This document shows positions 10,600 to 21,461 of a stretch of 64,000 nucleotides of DNA, in pieces. A program made the translations under genes and the position numbers. The notes under the pieces were generated by a model that did no database searches, had not been told where the DNA came from, and saw only the letters and a program-made list of their open reading frames with translations. Source of the DNA: Enoplosus armatus (taxonomy: Eukaryota; Chordata; Actinopteri; Centrarchiformes; Enoplosidae); assembly GCF_043641665.1 (NCBI RefSeq), contig NC_092185.1:24710503-24774502 (forward strand), in the 5' to 3' direction. Position 1 is the first letter of the stretch. The number at the start of each line of letters is the position of its first letter.

Positions 10600-12223
10600 T
10601 TAAACAACCAAAACTGGATATTGATCCACTATGTCGTCTGCCACTACTTCCTCCTCATCCTCACCTAAGTTATCTCTTCGTAGCAGTGGCATCTGGGCAT
10701 TATCTGCCGGCATTACCACTCCTACCCATCTCAGTATCATAGCCTTTGCGAAAGTCAACAACAACGTACAAAAACAAAACATCACACACAGTGACAAAAC
10801 AAGAGCCACCAGAATTTGAACCAATACAGCTCCCATGGGTCCTAATTTATCTTGCAACCAAGCATTAGCTGACCATCCAGCTCCTCCTGATGCACCAAAC
10901 GCATCTCTAATGTGCTTCTATGATTCTATGACACTAGTTATGTTGTCAGAGCTGTCAGGAATCAAAGTGTAACAGGCATCCCCTGTTAAGTTTAAAGCCA
11001 CACATAGGCCACCTTGTTTGGCCAGAATATAATCAAGAGCCATGTCATGCTTCAACAATGTTAACCTATGACTTCTTTGAGTATTTGACAGGTAGTCAAA
11101 CCCTCTTATAGTCTCATTTGCAAAACCTTGTAGGGTGTAGGTGATATTATCAATATGATCAGCCAAGAATGTTACCCCATACCATGGCAACAAACCTATA
11201 CCCCATTTCTCAGCTAAACTTATCCTCCAATGATAGGACTCCAGATTATGAAACTGTGCCAAATCTCTCTTCCTCCTATTTCCAGAAACGTCATTAGGTT
11301 GGTCCCCATCAGGACCCTGTCCCTGTTGGACAAAGAAAACTTCATAGGGAAGTTTCAACATTGCCATATAACAACATCCAGTCCACCCATATGGTAGAAA
11401 TATAAATGCTTTATCACCACAAATCCACCAAATATCCTTAAAACTTCCAATAGTCACGTTAACTGGCAAAGCTTGACTTTGTACACTTAACGTTCTACTC
11501 AATTTATGGTGAGATGCATGAAAAGTTACTGTATATATCTCATTAACTACTGCTTGATCATGAAATCCAAATTGCATCCCATACTTATCACACTCTGATA
11601 TCCCCACAAACATTCCAGCCCCGTTATGGGTATCGTTTGAACAAAAACAAGTCATGGCCTTGACAGGTGTCACTTCCATTGCTTCAGGGACTGCTGTCAT
11701 AATATTTTCATGCTGATCGAGCAAATTCACATAAGGTAGATCATTCAACCAAGAACAATTACGTCGAGGTCTAAACAGATTCTTTGACAAAGCCATCAGA
11801 GGATCTGCTGATGCTCGTTGCTTATAAAGCAACCATGATAATGCATTACTTTGACAAACCATATTCAACGGTTCTGGTACCGTCTCTAAAATTGAAGGCC
11901 ATGTGCCTGGAGCTGGAACTTTCACTATACATGGACAATTCATGTTAGTAGCTAATCTTACAGAATGAGTCAATTGCTGAAACCATAAGTTTCTACTTGC
12001 CCATGGGTCTGATATTCACAACATTGAAGAATCAAATCCAAATGCTTTCCACTTAACTTCACGCTTCTGTAGTGCATGATAACGTTCAGTCATGTCTTCT
12101 GGTGACCAATCAGAATCTAAATCATCATTGTCTACTTCCGCCATAGTCAGCTGAACTGTTTCAGATGACTTTGTATCATTCTTTTCAACAGTTAATTCAT
12201 GATTTCCAAATTCCTTACTAATA

Positions 12224-12666
12224 TTACTCCAATCCAAACTTCGATGTCGCAGATGTCATAGATGTTTTTAATGTCATATCCGTTGTCAGTGTCACGTTCT
12301 GAAATTTTGTATACATTGGAGATATGATAGTCATGTTACTTGTAGAGGTATCTGTTTTCACTATTTTACTTGTAACATGTCCGGATGCTTCAGGAATAGA
12401 AGTTGTCACCACCATAGCTGTAACATTTGTTCCTAGCAAAATTGTAGCTAGAGTAATAGCCGGAGTTGATATATTAATACTACTAGTAGTTCTTGAAACT
12501 GTAGTTAAATATGAAACATTCTTAGCATCAGTAACATTTAAAACTAAAGAAGTGGACGTTTGTGTCGTTTTCATAGTCTTTGACGGAAGAGTTGATGTTA
12601 TGGTTGTCTGTTCTTTTGCGTTCTTAATCACTTGAGACTCTGCGATCTTACTCTTATCTATCACCA
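12224..12666 (-). other. Mucin-like Ser/Thr-rich segment of env
   Basis: The frame encodes about 147 residues very rich in Thr and Ser with several N-x-S/T sites (NVT, NVS, NIS, NMT) and no cysteine, as in O-glycosylated stalks. It follows the Ig domain and precedes the SU body but is in a different frame from both, so one indel is needed at each end (near 12670 and near 12240). The opposite strand of the same bases also has an open frame, which I regard as a shadow. Confidence 0.6.
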
Positions 12667-12669
12667 CTA

Positions 12670-12963
12670 AGTTTTGTAGGCTATCTCTGATGTCGCACTC
12701 TCAGCTTGTAGGTCATAGTAAGAACATTTATAGTCACCTTGATCATCCAACTGAGACCCTCGTAGATAAATACTACAGTCTCCTTCAACCTTCAATCTTC
12801 TTTTATCATTAATTAACACATATCTTCCAATTGGTGACTTTGCTGATAAATCAATGACTCTTGCGTGGGGATCTTCCCACTGTACTCAATATTTCCCTTG
12901 TCCGCTATTTTCTCCTGTACACTGACAGGGGAGCTGAACTGACTTTCCTAAGGCCACCTCAAC
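12670..12963 (-). other. Immunoglobulin V-set domain within env
   Basis: In one frame from 12963 down to 12670 I read a strand-A/B segment (VEVALGKSVQLPC), a Trp codon at 12879-12877, an RY-V-L strand, and DDQGDYKC ending at the Cys codon 12726-12724. The first Cys codon is 12927-12925, giving 66 residues between the cysteines, normal for a V-set. The D-x-G-x-Y-x-C signature, the Cys pair, the Trp and the RY are the hallmarks of the fold. One TGA (12888-12886) interrupts it just before the Trp region, and a TAG at 12669-12667 closes the frame. The domain lies between the pol stop (12965) and the mucin-like part. Closest in style to B7/CD276-like or TIM-like fish V-sets, but I cannot name a donor gene. 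Confidence 0.75.
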
Positions 12964-12964
12964 T

Positions 12965-15900
12965 CTAGTCCTCGTAACGTTTCGGTTTAACCCTGCTCCG
13001 CACGGGCCTTGGACTTTTTGGCCTGGCTGGGTCTGTGTATTTTCCAGGTGAGGTATTGCAGCCCTCTGGAATCTCTGACAAGCCATTCCGCAGGGCAGTA
13101 GGCCCTGTTGTTTCTGGGACATGTTGCAACACAATGTCACCAAATCTTCTTTCCTGCTCGTTGACTGATAAGTCATCTCTGGCATCATTAGGAGTGTAAT
13201 CAACACCAACATGACTGTCCACAACATGGTCAATTTCTCCATCCGGATTTTGACCTTGGAGGTCCTCATGAACCTCTGCTTCTCCTGGCTCTCTTGAGCC
13301 GTCAACATCCTTTGGTGCTTTAACACAATGCGATAAATGATACCAAGTCGGAGACCCTCTAACCTGCACTGCAGTTCCAGTACTGCGAACAACTTCAAAT
13401 GGTCCTTGGCGGCGTTCGTTAAACCACTTTCTTCTAAACACCTTCACGAACACCTTGTCTCCGGGTTGCACTGTGTTCCTCTTTTGCTCATCTAGCCTCT
13501 TTTGCACCTCCTCCTGCTTTTGCCTGTCAGAAACATATGTGGATATTTTCTTATGTAAAGCAGCCATATACTGAACATACATTCGCATTTCGTCTTCCAA
13601 GAGGGCCAAACTTGGACCTTTTCCACTGGTGCGTAAACAAGGTGTTGGCATTCGTCGACCTGTGGCCAACTCATGGGGTGTCATGTGCAAATCACGGAGC
13701 TCACTCGAACGGCAAGCCATTAATGCCAATGGAAGCGCCGCTACCCAATTTAGACCCGTGTGTTGGCATATCTTAACAATGCGATTTTTCAACACACCAT
13801 TCATTTTTTCACAAGCTCCTTGGCTTTGCGGATGGTAAACAGCTCCTAGACGCTGTTTAATTCCCAATTTCTGTAGAATCAATCTTACCGTTTTATCCAC
13901 AAACTCTTTACCATTATCTGAGGATATACGATCTGGAAGTCCCCATCTACTTATAACCTCACGACACAAGAACTTAGCAACAGACTGAGCATCCTTCCGC
14001 TTGGTAGGACAAGCCTCAGGCCATCGTGAAAATCTATCCACTACAACAAGCATGTATCTTTTGCCTTCAATTGGTTTTATCATGTCAACAAAATCCACAA
14101 CCAACTCACGCATGGGACCTATCGGAGTTGGAATGTGACCAGGAGGGACTGTCAAACCTCTCCGAACATTATTTTTTAAACAGATAGTGCATCTGCCTAT
14201 GACATAATCAATTTGTTCAAGCAAATAAGGTGCCCAAAAACCATACTCTTTTGTTATCTTTCTCCTTACTTCCCCCCTTGAGACATAAGCTAGCCCATGT
14301 TCTTCTTGAATCATCAAACCTAGTAGGTCTGGTGGTGCTACCATCAATCCTTCATGGTTTCGCCACATACCAGTGGAATCTTGGGTGGCTCCTCGATCTT
14401 GCCACAATTGTTTATCTATCCTAGAGGCAGCTTCCTGCATTGAAACCACATCTCTGAGTGTAATTTTATCTTCCAAGTCCACCTCATGAGTGACCAGAAA
14501 GACCTTGCCCAATTTATCTGCTCCTGTGACTGCTTTTGCAGCCTCATCTGCTGCTTTATTACCGAGTGTGACCCTTGACATGTCTTTTTTATGCGCAGCA
14601 CACTTAGCTATTGCTATTTCTTTAGGCTTCATCATAGCCTGCAACAACTTCATTATCTGAGCATGATGCTGTATAGGAGAACCATCTGTTTTCTTAAATC
14701 CTCGATTTCTCCACACTGCTCCAAACAAGTGACACACATTATGCGCATAAGCAGAATCTGTATATATTGTCACCCGTTTTCCTTCTGCCAACAAACATGC
14801 TTCTGTCAGCCCCACTAGCTCAGCAAGTTGTGCCGATGCAGGCTGTGGTATTACTTCTGCTTTCTCAACAACCAATTCAGTTCCTTGTGCTTTCACTACA
14901 GCATAGCCAGCACTCAATGTGTCTCCTACTCGATAGCAGGACCCATCAGTCCAATACTCCAGATCTGCCTCTTGCAATGGAAGAGCTTGCAAATCTGACC
15001 TGAGTCTTGAGTATTTCTCTGCTTCTAGAACACAATCGTGTGGCTCCCCATCCTCTGGAGTTGGCAAATTTTCAGCTGGATTTACTGTGGCACATCTTGC
15101 CAGGGTAACATCTTCCTGTTCCAAGAGTCTATGATAGTCTCTGAGCCTAGGCATTGTCAATGTATATTTGCCATAATTTAAAAGATTTCTGAGACTGTGA
15201 TGGGTAAGAATTGTCACAGGATAACCCATAGTCACAGCTGACGCTTTGTCATACATCAAATGAACTCCCACCATTGCTCTGTAGCACAGTGGTAACCCCA
15301 ACTCTGCTTCTGAATAAGCAGTGGAGTAATAAGAAATGGGCTGAGGACTTGTCCCCGTACCCGTTGGCTGACAAAGAACTGCACATGCATAGCTACCCCC
15401 AGTGGATGTAGACACATACAGCAAAAAGTTCTTAGAATAGTCTGGCAATGCTAGTGCTGGTGCCGTCTGCAACCTTTGCTTCAAGGTCTCAAATGCCACA
15501 AGACCCTCCTGGGTCCAGGTCAGGTTACAATGAAGTTGGGTATTTCCAGTAGCTTTGATCATGGCCCTCAAAGGCCCCGTTAGACTGGCATAATCCTCTA
15601 CCCATGCTGAAGAATAACCAGCAATGCCAAGAAATGTCATCATCTCTCTGACTGTCCTAGGCTTTGGAGCCCTTTGGATGGCCTCCAAATGTTTGTCAGA
15701 GATGCTTCTACGTCCTTGTGTTATGTTTTGACCCAAATAAATCACTTTCTCCTGGCAGTATTGCAGCTTCTTCTGGGAGGCCTTGTGTCCCTTTTCTGCC
15801 AATATCTGCAACAACTTAACTGAGTCCTCATGACATGTTTCTTTACCTGGCGAGCAGATGATGATGTCATCAACATACTGACCAACAGTACTATTTTGCA

Positions 15901-17399
15901 AGATCTGATCTATCCCCGCCAAATCATCTTTCAACACTTTGTTGAAAATGTGAGGACTATGTTTGAATCCTTGTGGCAATCTCTTGTACTCATAAGACTG
16001 TCCCTTATATGTAAAGCCAAACAAACCTCGACTTTCTGCGCTTAGTGGAACACAGATCTAACACTGTGAAATGTGTAGCGTCTGGGGGAATTTGAGCTAA
16101 CAAGGTATGTGGATCCGGCACATCTGCTGGAAAATCAGCAACCACTTCATTTACTGCTCTTAAGTCATGTACCATACGATAGGACTCATCTGGCTTCTTT
16201 ACCGGCAATAAAGGTGTGTTGCTCTGAGGGTTTGAAGTTATCGTCAAAACATCTGCTTGCAACAGTCCTTCAATTTATTCTCCAATCCCTTCAATTGCCT
16301 CCTCTTTCAGTGGGTATTGGCTTTTCCAAGGTGGTTTGGTTCCTGGTCGAAGTTCAACTTTCACTGGTTGGGCTGACTTCACAAGTCCAATATCAGTACT
16401 GTGCTTTGACCACAAACATTCTGGAACTTGTCGCAGCATCTCCTCTCTCATACCATCTGAGTCTGATTTTGCACTGAAGATTGACTCATGTGTAATCTGC
16501 ACCGTCTGTGGTTGCCCTTGTCCTTGAGCTGAGATCATAATCTTTATAAATCGCTGATCTTCACTTTTCCAGATAGTAAGATTTTCCTTTATCGGTTTAA
16601 AAATGGCTTTCTCCGCATCTGTCATCATTGTCCCTATATGTTTTTGTTCATATCCTTCAGCCACTCTCAAAGACACATGTGGAACACTTTTCTTGATATT
16701 ATGCTCTTTGTCAAGATAATCATTACTGCTTATCTTCATTGCTGCTCCTTGTGGTCCCAAAATTATACAACCCGAAACGAGCTGCACTTGTTCTGGTTGT
16801 TGACTTAACCACTCTGCTGGATTTGATTCAGCAGCACTCTTAAAATACTTAAGAGTGCAATGTAGTGGACACTCAGGAAGTCTTGCATCAGGCATGTTTG
16901 CTATGATGAATTCTTCCCACAACTTGACCGGCTCCAGTAGTTCTGGACTAAGATTTCCAATCCAATAGGCTTCAGAAGCCTCAGTCTCTGTTGTCATCAA
17001 TAACTGGTCATAAGTTTCACTTGGCATTTCCACCAGACAGCCGTCTGGTGTGCATCGTATCGTACACTTTAATCTGCACAAAGCATCTCTTCCCAAGAGT
17101 GCAATTGGCGTATTTTCTGACACCAATATAGGTATTGTAATCTTCTGATTTTTACAGCGGAGCTCAATTGGTTTTGTGAGAGGAACCAGCTGTTTCACAC
17201 CCTCAAACCCGATTGTCCGTATCAATTGGCCAGACATGGGGAGATGTATAGCGTCTTCAGGCCGAATACAGGTGAAAGCAGCTCCACTATCTGCCATCAT
17301 TTCTAATGGTTGATCATTTATTTTCACCTTTACGATTGGATCTTGCTCCGGCCCTGACACTACCAGCTGACACCTCCCTTGCAAGTTTTCTGGGCACCC
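12965..17399 (-). pseudogene. pol: ERV pol: protease, reverse transcriptase, RNase H, integrase
   Basis: The frame continues directly from gag after the UAG at 17402-17400. Protease: ADSGA active site (about 17294-17280). RT: begins before a TAA at 16277-16275, continues in frame to about 16050, then a frameshift leads to the long frame 16024-12965 with YVDD (residues 50-53 of that frame). RNase H: YWTDGS at 357-362 and YTDSAYAH at 421-428. Integrase: His 576 and Cys 612/615 of the zinc site, with Tyr 580 where the second His is expected; catalytic Asp 644, Asp 703 and Glu 739 (35 residues between the last two); and a GPF module near 874. The C-terminal tail overlaps the env start. Two lesions make it inactive as read. 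Confidence 0.9.
16275..16277 (-). other. In-frame nonsense codon in pol
   Basis: A TAA interrupts the pol frame at the start of the RT fingers (after ...EAIEGIGE); the same frame resumes at once. It is not at the gag-pol boundary and so is not the programmed stop. Confidence 0.85.
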
Positions 17400-17402
17400 C
17401 TA
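17400..17402 (-). other. Gag terminator: candidate UAG readthrough site
   Basis: Gag ends in TAG followed by GGGTGC, and the protease frame continues in phase without another stop for over 1.1 kb. This is the gamma/epsilonretrovirus arrangement, where occasional readthrough of UAG makes Gag-Pol. A downstream pseudoknot would be expected; I did not establish one. Confidence 0.7.
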
Positions 17403-19568
17403 GAATTCTGGTTCCGGACCCCTATAAGGGTTTACCGGTCCCCTGGGTAGACATGGTTGTCCTCTGAATCCTCCTCTGTAGCCTCCTCTGAATCCTCCTC
17501 TGTAGCCTCCTCTGAAGCCTCCTCTGAAGCCTCCTCTTGACCTGTAGCATTCACGAGCAAAGTGGTCCATCTGTCCACAATTATAACATCCTTCAGTCGA
17601 CTGTTGAAAATTGGGATTAAAATATCCTCCTCTTCCTCTTCCTTGATTTCCTTGTCCTCTTCCTCTCCACAATTGTGACTGGCCGAAACCTGATTGTGAA
17701 AAGGGAGCGATGGGAGTCACAAATGATGACTGTGGTGGTTGAAATTGGATCTGTCCTGGCTGAGTTTGTGGTGGTTGATTTGGCTGGGACTGACTCTGCA
17801 TAACCACGGCTTGGTTTTTGTCCTTCTTTTTGTTATCTACCAATTGTATTTGATTAAGTTTTCTGAGAGTCTCCTGGTCCTGTTCTTTCTGGTCTTGCTC
17901 CTTTTTCCGATATAGTTCCACTTGGTGTGCTATATGATCCATGTAGACACCTCTTGTCATGCTTCCAAGTCCAACCACCTCGGCCAGTTTGCTCCTCACT
18001 GGCAGGGGCAGCCCTTTCTGTAGCTTAACTCGCAAGATTGATTGCTCCATCCGATTCAAATCCGGATCATTCCCTGTTATATTTCTCCAAACTTGATGAA
18101 CCCTTGACACGTAAGCCCTCGGGTTTTCCTGTGGACCCAATGGCTCAATGAGAATATTGTCAGGATGTACATTTGTTGGGAACATGTCTCTCAATGCTCT
18201 CCAAAATTGACCTCTACTGGCAGCAAACAACTCCGGATCATTTACTGCAGTCCCCATATATCGATCAAGTCCTGCATTTTGCAGAATCTCTTGCATAGTT
18301 GGGATCCCAAGGAGACTGGCCAGAAGTCTCTTAATGTCTCCCATGGCAGGCTGTGTTCCCACCAAAACTTCTTCCAGCTTAGCGATCCAAGGATGTGCTC
18401 CATCTTGAAGAGTAGGTAATTTTCCAAGAATGTCAGACATATCTGTATTTTGCCAGGGCTTATACTCCAGATTCCTACCTCGAATGACCACTGGGCACAT
18501 CTTATCCAAATCCCTTTCCTTCCTTGGGCGTAGTGCGTATTTTGAAGAGTCTGCTTTTTGAACTATTCTCTTTCGCAATTCTCTTCCTGTTGCCCGCAGG
18601 TCCTGTATCTGCTTCTTCAATGCCTGTCGGCGCTCTGTGCTGACAGATTCTTCCAGGTCCAATTGACATCTGCCCAGAGTGTTCTCAACCTCTCTTAGGA
18701 CCTGTTGTCTCTCATCTTCTTTCCCAGTACTGGATTCTGTAGGGAAAAGACCCTCATCCTCCAAGTCTTCATCACTGGGTCCATCTTCGCTCTCATCCGT
18801 GTCACTCTCCTCTGGACTCCTGACTGATCTACATCCTCTTTCTTCTGCTTTAGTCAACATCTTTTTGACTGCTTGGCTGTATCCCCCAATGGCCTCATCC
18901 GAGTCATTCTGACTCTCATCTCCCAACTCCATCCTTTTGAACCTCAGTCTACTCAAATCTCTCCGGTGTGTCTTCTTCTTCTTGGATTTGGAGGTCGGAT
19001 ACATTTTTATGGTTGTTTTGGCTTTGCCCATTTCGATTATTCGCTCATCTTCATCTTTGATGTGGTAATTGCCCTCCTGGCTGATCACTGGGAGCTGAGG
19101 ATACACATCAGTGAGCTGCACCTTTTCCTCATAAGGTGGGGGCTTCTTTACTGAGACAGTATGTGAGAAGGGAGCATTAACCTTTGCCATGAACTTTTCT
19201 GTTTCCTTCACATTTTTCCCTATTTCTTCTTCCGTTCTTTCTCTCCTTTCCTTTGCGGCTTTTACTACTTTCTGTCCCTCACTCTCAAATAACTGCAAAA
19301 TGCCAAGCTCGGTCTGTCTCTTATCCTTACGTTTTTGTCCCTTCTTACCTTTCTTTTGCCCTACTTTATAAGTAGCCACCAGCACTTGCATTGTTTTAAT
19401 CACATCTGGGTTAAGAGTGCCTTCCACTGGCCAGGGTTGATCAATGTCCGGCCAACGCTTGCTCCATTTTTTCGACATTTCTGAAACACCTTTGACAAGA
19501 GGATTATTCTTCTGTACTACATCAACAGGGGTAATTGCTTTCATAATTTTAGTGTCCATCTTTGACAT
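17400..19568 (-). CDS. gag: ERV Gag polyprotein, open reading frame
   Basis: This 722-residue frame is open. It has a matrix-like N-terminus without an obvious myristoylation glycine, a PPPY late-domain motif at residues 143-146, and basic and acidic linkers ([23 protein letters not shown]). A capsid region spans about 365-565, followed by a Gln/Pro-rich segment. One CCHC knuckle, [14 protein letters not shown], lies at 661-674 with an RGG-like GGFRGG/GGYRGG repeat tail. It forms the virion core, and PPPY recruits NEDD4-type ligases in known retroviruses. A single knuckle fits gamma/epsilon-like viruses. It is the only intact gene of the provirus; the start at 19568 is one of several nearby ATGs ([10 protein letters not shown]). 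Confidence 0.92.
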   Translation of the reverse strand: MSKMDTKIMKAITPVDVVQKNNPLVKGVSEMSKKWSKRWPDIDQPWPVEGTLNPDVIKTMQVLVATYKVGQKKGKKGQKRKDKRQTELGILQLFESEGQKVVKAAKERRERTEEEIGKNVKETEKFMAKVNAPFSHTVSVKKPPPYEEKVQLTDVYPQLPVISQEGNYHIKDEDERIIEMGKAKTTIKMYPTSKSKKKKTHRRDLSRLRFKRMELGDESQNDSDEAIGGYSQAVKKMLTKAEERGCRSVRSPEESDTDESEDGPSDEDLEDEGLFPTESSTGKEDERQQVLREVENTLGRCQLDLEESVSTERRQALKKQIQDLRATGRELRKRIVQKADSSKYALRPRKERDLDKMCPVVIRGRNLEYKPWQNTDMSDILGKLPTLQDGAHPWIAKLEEVLVGTQPAMGDIKRLLASLLGIPTMQEILQNAGLDRYMGTAVNDPELFAASRGQFWRALRDMFPTNVHPDNILIEPLGPQENPRAYVSRVHQVWRNITGNDPDLNRMEQSILRVKLQKGLPLPVRSKLAEVVGLGSMTRGVYMDHIAHQVELYRKKEQDQKEQDQETLRKLNQIQLVDNKKKDKNQAVVMQSQSQPNQPPQTQPGQIQFQPPQSSFVTPIAPFSQSGFGQSQLWRGRGQGNQGRGRGGYFNPNFQQSTEGCYNCGQMDHFARECYRSRGGFRGGFRGGYRGGFRGGYRGGFRGQPCLPRGPVNPYRGPEPEF

Positions 19569-20923
19569 TGTGATGGCTTCCCTGTACTCTCGTATTATAT
19601 CAAAACCAAATTAAAAGTATATTTATGAAGCACCTTATTATCACAAACAATCCAGAAAAAACTACTGAATTTGCCAACCTCAAAGGAAACCAAAGGTTTA
19701 GTGGTCCAAAAACAAAATCTTTAATTGCCAAATTATTTCAACACTTAATCTCAATTTAAAGAATAAGTATTTTAATATAATTTCAATCTGGCGTGTCCTC
19801 TAGTTCTCTGTACCTTTTCTCTTTCTGTTTTACACAGAGAGAGAAAAAGAAAAAAGTGGGGGGGCTCACTCACTGCTCTCTTCTTTTTAGAAGGAGCCGC
19901 CTTCAAAAATGAGACACCACTCTTTTCTCCGCCTCTTGAAAGTAACAAAGACTTCCAGTTTACACTGACTGTCGGGGAGCAAACATCCGGCCCAACTCTC
20001 CTCAAGAAAAATTAACTCAGTGTATGAAGCACAAAGACGAGGTACACCCAAAAGCCAGAACCACATCTTACCAATCAACAGCCGAAATACAGAATTTATC
20101 CTTTAACCATCCAATCTTCTCCTCTACTTTCTGCGCAATCCACCAACCACAGAAGAACACATTTTAATACTCTTTATCAGGAGATTTTCTTTCCTGTTTT
20201 AATTGTCTAGTGGTTATGCAAACAAACTGTCCCTGCCGGTCTTCAGACCTAGCAAAGGCTCATATCTTACTATTATTATTATTATTATTATTATTATAAA
20301 ATGTCCCAAAGAGGCTCATTATATTATCAAACTATTAATGTCCCTTAATGGTCTCATTCTCTTATATAATTATAAATGTCCTCCTTTTTGGGCTCATGTT
20401 TTTATCACATTATAAAGTCCCTTCGAAAAGAGCTCATTGGTTTTTTAACACTGGATCAACAAAAATATCTTGCCTTATGAATTGTTAATCTCCTGCAGCC
20501 AATCACAACCTATATGTCTAAAAAATTCTACTACATATATATCAAGTACACATTAACAGTCCACAGCCTCACACACACACTGCCATACCCCACACAACAT
20601 ACACACACAGACAGACAGAGGCAAACCGTCCAGCAACAAAAATCCTGCAGCACACACACATCAGCTCTCAAACACACCCCCAGCGCTTGAACTTATTCCC
20701 TTATGTTTTTCTCATCTCTCTTTTCACTTTTCTTATTTCTATCTTTTACATCCTTAGTATTACATTAATTTAGACGGAGTCTCACTTTCACCATCAACAC
20801 ACCACTACATCAACACAGATTCTTCTTATTAGTGCAACCAACAGTTTTAACCAAACGAACCAGCCTCACCTGGCGTCTTGATGTGGTAGTTCGTGGGTTA
20901 AGCTGTCAATTCGGATGCAGCAG
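19569..20923 (-). other. ERV leader region
   Basis: About 1.36 kb lies between the primer site and gag, long for a retroviral leader. It contains pyrimidine-rich and (ATT)n tracts, a set of 38-bp tandem repeats (20256-20438) and CACA-rich sequence, but no conserved ORF. It should hold the splice donor and the packaging signal; I could not fix either. Confidence 0.5.
20256..20438. repeat. Tandem imperfect 38-bp repeats in the ERV leader
   Basis: A unit running from ATGTCC to GGCTCAT, followed by an A/T-rich spacer, recurs at about 20301, 20338, 20376 and 20415. A partial unit (AGGCTCAT at 20256) precedes an (ATT)n run. Spacing is 37-39 bases. The unit is not found elsewhere in the window. Confidence 0.65.
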
Positions 20924-20941
20924 ATCCTGTTCGTGACGCCA
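20924..20941 (-). other. Candidate primer binding site
   Basis: On the minus strand, five bases after the 5' LTR end, stands TGGCGTCACGAACAGGAT. The TGG start and the position fit an 18-base site complementary to a tRNA 3' end. The implied tRNA would have discriminator G and acceptor strand TCGTGAC; I could not assign it to a specific tRNA. Confidence 0.6.
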
Positions 20942-20946
20942 AGTAA

Positions 20947-21461
20947 TGTCGTCAATTTCTTCTTCATTCCCCAGATGTAGGCGATGATTCGATGATGGAA
21001 GGAAACTCCGCTGATACTGACTTTTCACATAATATTCTTTATTTGCATCAAAGATCAGGATCAACAGGCATGCGCATCTTGACCTGTACAGCACCCGTAG
21101 CCGAATCAGTACTGCTGCCTCGAACACTGTTCAACCTCGTCCTTTATACATTTAGGCATACATAGGGTCCTACTATAACTCATGAATCTATAAACTTATA
21201 TTTCCCTAGGGTCTCTCAGTACCCCAAAACCTATGATATACAAGTTATTTGGACAGCAGTCTAGGGGTCAAGGAAAAGAGACCTCTATCGCATAACTCCC
21301 ACATTCCAAGGGAGACACCCAAACAATAATGAATCTTATCAGTATGGGGCCCCAACATCTGCTAGTTATTTACCTGGAACATTGCATACGTGACAACTTT
21401 GTACTACATACCATTTTATGAAAAGACTACTTTTATGATTAGTATCAAATAATACACATCA
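20947..21461 (-). repeat. 5' LTR of the ERV
   Basis: This is the 515-bp partner of 8745-9259, with four visible differences. TATA box (GTATAAAGG) at 21149-21141 and AATAAA at 21043-21038 on the minus strand. Transcription would start around 21120-21110 and run toward gag (inference). Confidence 0.92.

Larger units (their letters stand above)
10600..13242 (-). pseudogene. env: Retroviral env with N-terminal Ig V-set and mucin-like regions, broken
   Basis: A plausible start at 13242 (or 13269) overlaps the pol end and gives a signal peptide (MEKLTMLW followed by a long hydrophobic core). Right after the pol stop, in the same frame, comes an Ig V-set domain (about 12963-12680). Next is a Ser/Thr/Asn-rich mucin-like stretch (about 12660-12240, other frame). 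Then come an SU body with Cys-rich WWICGD and WTGCCY motifs, an RRKR furin site at 11277-11266, a TM ectodomain, a membrane span in 10857-10600 and an acidic tail. The loop has C-x9-C instead of the usual C-x6-CC. Lesions: TGA 12888-12886, shift near 12670, shift near 12240, TGA 12018-12016, TAG 10920-10918. Entry function is lost as read. Confidence 0.8.
8745..21461 (-). mobile_element. Complete endogenous retrovirus with Ig-domain env, minus strand
   Basis: This 12.7-kb provirus is bounded by two 515-bp LTRs with TG...CA ends and an ATCT duplication. On the minus strand the order is: LTR, candidate primer site, 1.38-kb leader, gag, UAG, protease-RT-RNase H-integrase, env, 1.3 kb of noncoding sequence, polypurine tract, LTR. 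A single CCHC knuckle in Gag, gag and pol in one frame separated by UAG, YVDD in RT and a GPF-type integrase tail place it with gamma/epsilon-like (class I) fish retroviruses. Gag is open. Pol has one nonsense codon and one frameshift. Env has three nonsense codons and two frameshifts. It cannot make infectious virus as read, though it could still be transcribed or packaged by a relative. Confidence 0.93.

Noticed and set aside
12324..12635. Plus-strand 103-codon hydrophobic ORF
   Set aside because: Complement of the Thr-rich env segment; complementing Thr codons (ACN) gives valine-rich sequence.
17420..17545. GGFRGG repeat as a host RGG-box protein
   Set aside because: It is the C-terminal tail of Gag, directly after the zinc knuckle and in the same frame.
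18165..19371. Several plus-strand ORFs across gag
   Set aside because: Shadows of the intact 722-codon gag frame.
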